Below are positions 1 to 4,841 of a stretch of DNA of 6,497 bases, piece after piece. The notes below the pieces were generated by a model. That model was not told where the DNA came from. It did no database searches and was given only the letters and a program-made list of their open reading frames with translations. The translations under genes were made by a program, and so were the position numbers. Positions within the stretch are counted from its first letter, which is position 1; each line of letters begins with the position of its first letter. The stretch is from Candidatus Colimorpha enterica (GTDB lineage Bacteria; Bacillota; Clostridia; Oscillospirales; CAG-272), in NCBI GenBank assembly GCA_000433515.1, contig FR891183.1, forward strand, positions 6,865-13,361, read 5' to 3'.

Positions 1-561
1 GCCACCGCAGAATCCTGTATTGTTGACACCGAATTCAAGAATCTGGCTATCATGCCGGCGAACATTTCCCTTGCGGGTGCGGAATTTGAGCTTGTAAGCG
101 TTGACAAGCGCGAACACAGACTGAAAAATGCGCTCAACCTCGTCAGGGACAGCTACGACTACATCTTTATAGACTGCCCCCCTTCCCTCGGTATTCTCAC
201 CGTCAATGCACTTGCCGCAAGCGACGGCGTTATCGTTCCGATGCAGTGCGAGTACTATTCGCTTGAGGGTCTGTCTCAGCTGATGTCAACAATCAAGACC
301 TGCAAAAGGCTTTACAATCCCGATCTGCAGATCCTCGGCATACTCATCACAATGTATAACGGCCGGCTCAATCTTTCTATGCAGGTTATGGACGAGCTTA
401 AAAAATACTACGCGGGAAAGCTGTTCAGGACAACTATCCTCCGAAACGTAAAGCTCTCGGAGGCACCGAGCTACGGCTCCCCGATCATGTACTACGACAA
501 GCACTGCAAGGGTGCCGAGGCTTACGACCAGGTTTCAGACGAGATTATTGAGAGAATGTAG
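1..561 (+). CDS. parA: ParA/Soj chromosome partitioning ATPase, 5'-truncated by window edge
   Basis: This is the C-terminal 186 residues of a ParA-family (MinD/ParA deviant Walker) ATPase, open from base 1 in frame 1. Full-length relatives are about 255 residues, so roughly 70, including the KGGVGKTT Walker A' motif, lie upstream of the window. Visible family marks are LAIMPANISLAGAE just after the edge, YDYIFIDCPPSLG (the Walker B/switch region), GVIVPMQCEYYSLEGL, and LSEAPSYGSPI near the C-terminus. In this family ATP-bound dimers bind DNA non-specifically, and ParB stimulates ATP hydrolysis to drive origin segregation; in Bacillus, Soj also controls DnaA. The ATG at 52 is internal, not the true start, because homology continues upstream of it. 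parB follows after an unusually long 218-nt gap filled with repeats. The identification is secure; only completeness is uncertain. Confidence 0.95.
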   Translation, partial: ATAESCIVDTEFKNLAIMPANISLAGAEFELVSVDKREHRLKNALNLVRDSYDYIFIDCPPSLGILTVNALAASDGVIVPMQCEYYSLEGLSQLMSTIKTCKRLYNPDLQILGILITMYNGRLNLSMQVMDELKKYYAGKLFRTTILRNVKLSEAPSYGSPIMYYDKHCKGAEAYDQVSDEIIERM

Positions 562-579
562 AGGAGGAGGGGAGGACGT

Positions 580-609
580 TTGGGGGCTTTTTTGAAAAAA
601 AGCCCCCAA
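580..609. repeat. Long perfect hairpin with G5/C5 tracts after parA
   Basis: TTGGGGGCTTTT (from 580) pairs with AAAAGCCCCCAA (to 609), giving at least 12 uninterrupted pairs around a short T/A loop. A second C5 tract (611-615) follows, so the left arm 579-589 could instead pair with 608-618. No T-run follows the right arm on either strand, so it is not a textbook intrinsic terminator. It could still slow or stop transcription between parA and parB. I read it as a dispersed intergenic palindromic element; similar G/C-tract hairpins are, from memory, common in related gut Clostridia. Confidence 0.6.
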
Positions 610-705
610 GCCCCCAAAAAACTTTTGTCAAGAGATTTATTGATGGGGCTGTACCAACGGGGATGAAATTATTCGGAATACCAGCGAACCCATGAATAAT
701 CCTTT

Positions 706-750
706 CCAGTACGCTTCTTTGCTACTTTCTTTCAAAGAAAGTAGACGTTC
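706..750 (-). repeat. 45-bp palindromic repeat, copy A (minus orientation)
   Basis: Read on the minus strand this matches copy C (6263-6307) at 45 of 45 positions and copy B (4438-4482) at 43 of 45. The core is an 11-bp inverted repeat, CTACTTTCTTT (722-732) and AAAGAAAGTAG (734-744), around one central base. Beyond the core, in minus-strand reading, an A/T-rich tail ending near TGG resembles the tails of the other copies. It lies about 30 nt upstream of the parB start, so a parB transcript initiated upstream would carry the hairpin close to the ribosome binding site. Confidence 0.9.
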
Positions 751-779
751 TCTCCCCCCCAAAAGAAAGGTTCAGAAAA

Positions 780-1682
780 ATGCCAAAGAACAAAAACACG
801 GGCTTAGGACGCGGGCTTGATGCGATATTTATAGACAACAGCGTAGAGGACAGCGGAAACGTGACGATGCTGAGGATATCGGAGATAGAGCCGAACCCGG
901 ATCAGCCGCGGCGCGAATTCGATCCTGAGGCGCTGTCGCAGCTTGCCGATTCGATAGCCACACACGGTCTGATACAGCCAATTGTCGTCCGCTCGGCGGG
1001 GACAGACGGGTTATATCAGATAATTGCCGGAGAAAGACGGTGGAGAGCGTCGAAAATGGCGGGGCTCACCGAGATACCGGTAATAGTCAAAGAGCTTGAC
1101 GACTCGAAGGCAGCGCAGGTCGCGCTTATCGAGAACATACAGCGCGAGGATCTCAATCCTATCGAAGAAGCGGCGGGGTACAGGTCATTAATGGACGAAT
1201 ACTCCATGACGCAGGAGGAGGTCGCAAAGCAGGTCGGAAAGAGCCGGAGCGCGGTTGCGAACTCCACAAGGCTTCTCGATCTCCCGGACGGGGTGAAGGA
1301 GCTTGTAAAGACCGGTCAGCTCTCTGCGGGACACGCGAAGGTGCTGCTTTCGGTGCATGACGAGGATGAGATGGTCAGACTGGCGCTCAACACCGTTTCA
1401 AAGTCGCTGTCGGTCAGGGAGACAGAAAAGGCAATAAAGGTGGCTCTCCGGCGTATTAAGCAGATGGCACAGCAGGCAAAGGCGCTTGATGACCTTGAAA
1501 ACGGACGGGTGCCGGTCGATTACACCGCAGAGCTTGCGAAAAAAATGACCGCGCGGCTCGGACACCGGGTGACTATAAAAAAATCAGCGGGTGACTCGCG
1601 GATCGAGATACACTTTGCCGACGACGCGGAGCTTGGCGACATAGTTGCAGACATCTGCGGAGACAACATTTTTGACGAATAA
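780..1682 (+). CDS. parB: ParB/Spo0J chromosome partitioning protein
   Basis: This 300-residue protein has the full ParB layout and the usual family length. The N-terminal ParA-interaction motif is GLGRGLDAIF (8-17). The ParB/CTPase domain (about 30-125) includes NPDQPRREF, the CTP-binding arginine patch GERRWRAS (84-91) and ENIQREDLNPIEEA (118-131). A helix-turn-helix for parS binding lies at about 144-166, followed by GQLSAGHAKVLL (179-190) and a C-terminal dimerisation domain. In this family ParB loads at parS, closes into a CTP-dependent sliding clamp, and works with ParA and SMC on the origin region. The ATG at 780 is preceded by AAAGG at 766-770 with 9-nt spacing. serS begins 33 nt downstream. 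I see no intact parS site in the window. Confidence 0.97.
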   Translation: MPKNKNTGLGRGLDAIFIDNSVEDSGNVTMLRISEIEPNPDQPRREFDPEALSQLADSIATHGLIQPIVVRSAGTDGLYQIIAGERRWRASKMAGLTEIPVIVKELDDSKAAQVALIENIQREDLNPIEEAAGYRSLMDEYSMTQEEVAKQVGKSRSAVANSTRLLDLPDGVKELVKTGQLSAGHAKVLLSVHDEDEMVRLALNTVSKSLSVRETEKAIKVALRRIKQMAQQAKALDDLENGRVPVDYTAELAKKMTARLGHRVTIKKSAGDSRIEIHFADDAELGDIVADICGDNIFDE

Positions 1683-1686
1683 TCAA

Positions 1687-1703
1687 TTGCGGCAGAGCCG
1701 CGA
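1687..1703 (+). other. Small GC hairpin between parB and serS
   Basis: GCGGC (1689-1693) and GCCGC (1697-1701) pair around an AGA loop, extended by a T-G wobble and a T-A pair. No T-run follows, so this is not a terminator. The stem ends where the serS Shine-Dalgarno (AAAGGA, 1703-1708) begins, so it could affect serS translation or protect a processed 5' end. Its function is not shown. Confidence 0.4.
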
Positions 1704-1715
1704 AAGGAAAAAACC

Positions 1716-2993
1716 ATGCTTGACATAAAATATATCAGAGAAAATCCGGATGAGGTAATTGCCCGTCTTGCCTGCAAGGGCAGAGACGCCAAGGAAGAAA
1801 TTGCAAAGATCATAGCGCTTGACGCCGAAAGAAGGGCGAAGATCGCCGAAAACGAGGCGCTCAAGGCAGAGCAGAACAAGACGACGAAGCTCATTCCGCA
1901 GTACAAGAAGGAGGGGCTCGACGTGGCTCCCATCTTTGCCTCGATGAAGGAAATGTCGAATAAGGTCAAGGAAAACGACGCGGAGATCGCAAAGGTGGAA
2001 GCCGAGTACAACTCCCTTATGTGGGGGCTTCCCAACCTTCCCGACCGCGACCTGAAGCCCGGAGGAAAGGAAAACAACGAGCCGCTCCGCTATTTCGGAG
2101 AGCCGCACAGGTTCGATTTTGAGCCGAAGAATCACGTCGATCTCTGCACCGATCTCGGGCTTATCGACTACAAGCGCGGAACAAAGCTCGCGGGGAGCGG
2201 ATTCTGGATATACACCGGCATGGGCGCAAGGCTTGAATGGGCGCTTCTCAACTATTTCATCGAATTCCACATCGGAAACGGCTATGAGTTCATGCTTGTG
2301 CCGCATATGCTTGAGTACGAGTGCGGCTTTACCGCGGGACAGTTCCCGAAATTCGCCGACGAGGTCTACAAGATCGCAAATCCAACCGACGACAGGGTTC
2401 ACTATATGCTCCCGACCGCCGAGGCCGCGCTTGTCTCACTCCACAGAAACGAGATACTGAGCGAAGAGGAGCTTCCGAAAAAATACATCAGCTACACCCC
2501 GTGCTTCCGCCGTGAGGCAGGCAGCTACAGAAGTGACGAGCGCGGAATGGTCAGGGGTCACCAGTTCAACAAGGTCGAAATGGTACAGTACACCCTTCCC
2601 GAAAAGTCGGACGAGGCATTTGACGAGCTTGTGGCGAATGCGGAGAATCTTGTGAAGGGTCTTGGCTTCCACTTCCGCACCGTCAAGCTGGCGGCGGAGG
2701 ACTGCTCGGCTTCCATGGCAAGGACCTACGACATTGAGATACAGATCCCGTCGATGCACGGCTACAAGGAGGTCAGCTCCGTCTCCAACGCACGCGATTA
2801 TCAGGCGCGCCGCGGTCAGATGCGTGTCAGACGCGCCGACGGCAGGATCGAGCTTATGCACACCCTCAACGGCTCCGGGCTTGCGACATCGAGAATTCTT
2901 CCCGCGCTTGTCGAGCAGAACCAGAACGCCGACGGCTCGGTCAACGTCCCGGATGTACTCAAGAAGTACGTCGGGGTGGATGTTATAAAGTAA
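1716..2993 (+). CDS. serS: Seryl-tRNA synthetase, class II
   Basis: This 425-residue class IIa synthetase makes Ser-tRNA(Ser), also the precursor of Sec-tRNA, in the cytoplasm. Residues about 1-105 form the N-terminal coiled-coil arm that grips the long variable arm of tRNA(Ser), rich in K, E and A. The catalytic core holds MLPTAEAAL (231-239), motif 2 from TPCFRREAGS (261-270) through RGMVRGHQFNKVE (276-288), and motif 3 TLNGSGLATSRILPAL (383-398). Length is normal for the family. Two stretches differ from the E. coli-type enzyme: FRREAG where FRSEAG is common, and AEDCSASMARTYDIE (327-341) where TGDMGFGAAKTYDLE is usual. The ATG has AAAGGA at 1703-1708, 7 nt upstream. Only 33 nt separate it from parB, so there is no room for a T-box leader. 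Confidence 0.96.
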   Translation: MLDIKYIRENPDEVIARLACKGRDAKEEIAKIIALDAERRAKIAENEALKAEQNKTTKLIPQYKKEGLDVAPIFASMKEMSNKVKENDAEIAKVEAEYNSLMWGLPNLPDRDLKPGGKENNEPLRYFGEPHRFDFEPKNHVDLCTDLGLIDYKRGTKLAGSGFWIYTGMGARLEWALLNYFIEFHIGNGYEFMLVPHMLEYECGFTAGQFPKFADEVYKIANPTDDRVHYMLPTAEAALVSLHRNEILSEEELPKKYISYTPCFRREAGSYRSDERGMVRGHQFNKVEMVQYTLPEKSDEAFDELVANAENLVKGLGFHFRTVKLAAEDCSASMARTYDIEIQIPSMHGYKEVSSVSNARDYQARRGQMRVRRADGRIELMHTLNGSGLATSRILPALVEQNQNADGSVNVPDVLKKYVGVDVIK

Positions 2994-3061
2994 AAAACAA
3001 TAATCAGCCCTCAAGGGGAAGCCAAAGTGAATAAAGAATACCAAAAAAGGAGATATTGACT

Positions 3062-3535
3062 ATGACATTCTCCGACATTCTGATTCAGAACAATCCGACG
3101 CTTGCCGCGATACTCTACCCTATGCTTATAGGGCTGATAATCGGCGCGACCGTCGTACTTTTCAACAAGCAGGTCATCGGAAAGCTGGTAAAAAAGCTGC
3201 TTGATGACAAAATCCACTCCGAGGGGTCGGCAAAGACCCTTGACGAGCTTGGGTTCGGAAAAAGCAGGATGTTAAAATTTCTGCTCCGCGACGGAACGAC
3301 CCTCAGAAAGGTGGTAAAAACCGCTGAAGGCGGCGAAGCCGGAGCTGCCGCAAGGTACTACATCCCGCAGGACTGCGCATACCGGGCGGAGGTGACCTAC
3401 AATCCCGACGGCTCGTCGGTGATCACCGTTGTAATTGCCATCGTTATGTTCATTGCGCTGACATTTATCATGATGACGGTCATTCCCGACCTGATACAGA
3501 TGCTGAAAAACGCAATCAACGCTCCGAAATCCTGA
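3062..3535 (+). CDS. Two-segment membrane protein of unknown function
   Basis: I do not recognise this 157-residue protein. The ATG at 3062 is chosen over the in-frame TTG at 3056 because AAGGAG (3047-3052) sits 9 nt from the ATG and only 3 nt from the TTG. Two hydrophobic stretches are clear: about residues 15-34 (LAAILYPMLIGLIIGATVVL) and 119-141 (VITVVIAIVMFIALTFIMMT region). Between them is a hydrophilic segment of about 85 residues that starts K-rich (NKQVIGKLVKKLLDDK) and includes KTLDELGFGKSRMLKFLLRDG. By the positive-inside rule this loop would be cytoplasmic and both ends outside, which is inference. It follows serS by 68 nt and precedes the MORN gene by 29 nt, suggesting co-transcription with both. 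Base composition resembles its neighbours and gives no sign of recent transfer. Confidence 0.85.
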   Translation: MTFSDILIQNNPTLAAILYPMLIGLIIGATVVLFNKQVIGKLVKKLLDDKIHSEGSAKTLDELGFGKSRMLKFLLRDGTTLRKVVKTAEGGEAGAAARYYIPQDCAYRAEVTYNPDGSSVITVVIAIVMFIALTFIMMTVIPDLIQMLKNAINAPKS

Positions 3536-3564
3536 ACTCTTCCCTTTTCTGAAAGGACAACATT

Positions 3565-4410
3565 ATGACAAACGGTATGAATTATCGCAGCGACGGCAGA
3601 TACCGGCGGAAAAAGCACCGCAGCACCGCTTTTGTCGTCACGACGGCGTTTCTTGTGTCGGTTTTTTTCGTCATTGTTACATTTGTCGCGATCTATATTT
3701 CCGGGATCCGGTACCTGAAAAAGAGCTTTGACGACGGCAGCTACATCAAGTTTTTCGGCAGGGTTGACAGTGAGGGCTTCCCCGTCTCCGGCAAGCTCTA
3801 TTACTCCGACGGAAAAACCGCCGTGATCGATATCAAGACCTCAACCGTCACGTACAGCAACGGCTCGGTCTATGAGGGCGCGCTTATCAATCTCCAGCGT
3901 AACGGCAAGGGCAGAATGACAAATGCCAACAAGGACGTGTACACCGGCGATTTCGTCAACGACCGTCAGACCGGGACCGGGACCATCGCCTATTCCAACG
4001 GGGATATCTACGAGGGCGAGTTTGTTGACGGCAAAAAGCAGGGCTACGGAAAGTACACCCGTGCCAAGGACGGTTCTGTCTACGAGGGCTATTTCAAAAA
4101 CAACGCCAAGCACGGCGAGGGTAAATACACCTGGTCGGACGGTTCGTCCTACACCGGCACCTACGTGAACGACGTGAAGTCGGGTAACGGCAGGTTCGTC
4201 TTTGCAAACGGCGACGTCTATGAGGGAACCTTCATAAACGACGTACGCACCGGAACCGGGACCTATACATGGGCCTCCGGCGACGTCTACACCGGCGAGT
4301 TTCAGAACAACATGATGAACGGCTGGGGCACCTACAAATGGGCTGCCGGCAGAGTTTACGAGGGTCTGTTCAAAAACGGCGTGATCGTCCGCGTGGACAA
4401 CGGGGTGTAA
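3565..4410 (+). CDS. Membrane-anchored MORN-repeat protein
   Basis: This 281-residue protein starts with a basic tail (RYRRKKHR, 12-19), then one hydrophobic segment at about 21-46 and a linker to about 100. Seven full MORN repeats and a partial eighth follow, at 102-124, 125-147, 148-171, 172-194, 195-217, 218-240, 241-263 and 264-276. Each is 23 residues except the third (24), with the pattern Y[ET]G-x-[FY]-x6-G-x-G. Basic residues before a single membrane segment predict the repeats lie outside the membrane, as a signal anchor. MORN arrays form extended beta-hairpin rods; in bacteria their partners are mostly unknown. The ATG has AAAGGA at 3552-3557, 7 nt upstream. It is the last gene before the terminator at 4571. 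The repeat fold is certain; the role is not. Confidence 0.93.
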   Translation: MTNGMNYRSDGRYRRKKHRSTAFVVTTAFLVSVFFVIVTFVAIYISGIRYLKKSFDDGSYIKFFGRVDSEGFPVSGKLYYSDGKTAVIDIKTSTVTYSNGSVYEGALINLQRNGKGRMTNANKDVYTGDFVNDRQTGTGTIAYSNGDIYEGEFVDGKKQGYGKYTRAKDGSVYEGYFKNNAKHGEGKYTWSDGSSYTGTYVNDVKSGNGRFVFANGDVYEGTFINDVRTGTGTYTWASGDVYTGEFQNNMMNGWGTYKWAAGRVYEGLFKNGVIVRVDNGV

Positions 4411-4437
4411 AAAGAGGACGAGGGGAGAACGAAGGGA

Positions 4438-4482
4438 GAACGTCTACTTTCTTTAAAAGAAAGTAGCAAAGAAGTGTACTGG
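4438..4482 (+). repeat. 45-bp palindromic repeat, copy B
   Basis: This copy differs from A and C at two positions: the centre of the palindrome is A instead of G, and GAAGTG replaces GAAGCG near the 3' end. The arms are CTACTTTCTTT (4444-4454) and AAAGAAAGTAG (4456-4466). A tail with alternating A and T blocks (to about 4499) resembles that of copy C. It starts 28 nt after the MORN stop and comes before the operon terminator. It is in the same orientation as copy C and opposite to copy A. Confidence 0.9.
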
Positions 4483-4570
4483 GAAGAAATTTATTTTTGT
4501 CGGCGGGTTTTTTGTCTGTACGATTTTTGAATATGTTCTTCCGGTAAACGTTTAACTCACATAATGACAA

Positions 4571-4608
4571 CAGTGCGTCAGCCGCCGCGGTCGGCGCACT
4601 GTTTTTTT
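4571..4608 (+). terminator. Intrinsic terminator of the parB-serS-MORN gene set
   Basis: CAGTGCG (4571-4577) pairs with CGCACTG (4595-4601). The stem can be extended inward through G/C pairs with a wobble and a mismatch, or through GCCG (4581-4584) with CGGC (4592-4595). Seven T residues (4602-4608) follow directly. This is a classic Rho-independent terminator on the + strand, 160 nt after the MORN stop. It isolates dnaA from upstream transcription and supports a separate dnaA promoter. Confidence 0.88.
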
Positions 4609-4655
4609 CGATCTGACGCAGGGGAAAAAGAGGGGACGACAAAAGCACTTTGATA

Positions 4656-4694
4656 CGGTATAATATTTATACCGGAGAGTCGGGTTTATACCGG
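4656..4694. promoter_or_regulatory. TTTATACCGG inverted and direct repeats upstream of dnaA promoter
   Basis: CGGTATAA (4656-4663) and TTATACCG (4667-4674) form a perfect 8-bp inverted repeat with a 3-nt centre. The longer word TTTATACCGG occurs at 4666-4675 and again at 4685-4694, giving a direct repeat with start points 19 bp apart. Three related half-sites within 39 bp, about 65-105 bp upstream of the -35 element, suggest a protein-binding region such as a regulator or origin-binding protein. No known motif is matched. Confidence 0.45.
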
Positions 4695-4758
4695 GTACAG
4701 AAAAATTCTCCGAATTGTAAATATTAATACTCTGTGTCGTAAATTTTAACTCCGGCTC

Positions 4759-4787
4759 TTGAAATCGTTCCGGAAATGTGATATACT
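4759..4787 (+). promoter_or_regulatory. dnaA promoter, sigma-A type with extended -10
   Basis: TTGAAA (4759-4764) and TATACT (4782-4787) are separated by 17 bp, and TG at 4779-4780 makes an extended -10. Each hexamer is one or two bases from the sigma-A consensus. The predicted start site is about 4794, leaving a leader of roughly 48 nt before the dnaA ATG. The spacer carries an 8-bp palindrome TTCCGGAA (4768-4775). The promoter lies downstream of the terminator at 4571-4608, which fits independent dnaA transcription. Confidence 0.8.
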
Positions 4788-4809
4788 TATAGTTAACTAT
4801 ATTAATATA
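4788..4809. promoter_or_regulatory. Overlapping A/T palindromes at the dnaA transcription start
   Basis: TATAGTTAACTATA (4788-4801) is a perfect 14-bp palindrome that begins one base after the -10 hexamer and covers the predicted start site. TATATTAATATA (4798-4809) is a perfect 12-bp palindrome overlapping its end. A site here could act as an operator blocking open complex formation, or the A/T-rich run to about 4820 could help DNA unwinding. Function is inferred from position only; A/T-rich DNA forms palindromes by chance more readily. Confidence 0.45.
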
Positions 4810-4841
4810 ATAATACATAAAGAAAGAAACCGGAGGCACCG

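Larger units (their letters stand above)
562..779. other. parA-parB intergenic region with no gene
   Basis: This 218-nt gap holds the G/C-tract hairpin (580-609), a spacer with a 7-bp inverted repeat (ATTATTC 668-674, GAATAAT 694-700), the 45-bp repeat copy A (706-750), a C7 tract (754-760) and the parB ribosome binding site AAAGG (766-770). I see no convincing -35/-10 pair for parB. The small open frames here (for example ATG 663, 10 codons) lack a Shine-Dalgarno sequence and are not supported. Confidence 0.7.
4411..4841. other. MORN-dnaA intergenic region, dnaA leader and possible origin segment
   Basis: This 431-nt gap has no gene. In order it holds a purine-rich stretch, repeat copy B (4438-4482), a T-rich stretch (about 4490-4530), the terminator (4571-4608), TTTATACCGG repeats (4656-4694), the dnaA promoter (4759-4787), overlapping A/T palindromes (4788-4809), an almost pure A/T stretch and the dnaA ribosome binding site GGAGG (4832-4836). 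I found no DnaA box of the TTATCCACA type on either strand. The position beside dnaA and the A/T-rich stretch make an origin component possible but unproven. Confidence 0.6.

Noticed and set aside
625..653. A parB promoter starting with TTGTCA at 625
   Set aside because: No acceptable -10 element lies at 16-18 bp spacing.
722..744. The 45-bp repeat palindrome as a simple intrinsic terminator
   Set aside because: The stem is A/T-rich and has no T-run directly after it in any of the three copies; a real terminator lies separately at 4571-4608.
1520..2077. A 185-codon open frame on the minus strand across the parB-serS junction
   Set aside because: It is Ser/Phe-rich, a typical antisense shadow, with no domain and no ribosome binding site.
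1683..2402. A 239-codon open frame on the minus strand opposite serS
   Set aside because: It overlaps a clear serS gene entirely, has no family resemblance and arises from codon bias on the coding strand.
3056..3061. TTG at 3056 as the start of the two-segment membrane protein
   Set aside because: It is only 3 nt from the Shine-Dalgarno, whereas the ATG at 3062 has an ideal 9-nt spacing.
4163..4178. Possible parS site with ACGTGAA in the MORN gene
   Set aside because: Only one half of the palindrome resembles parS, and the words recur because of repeated MORN codons (YVNDV).
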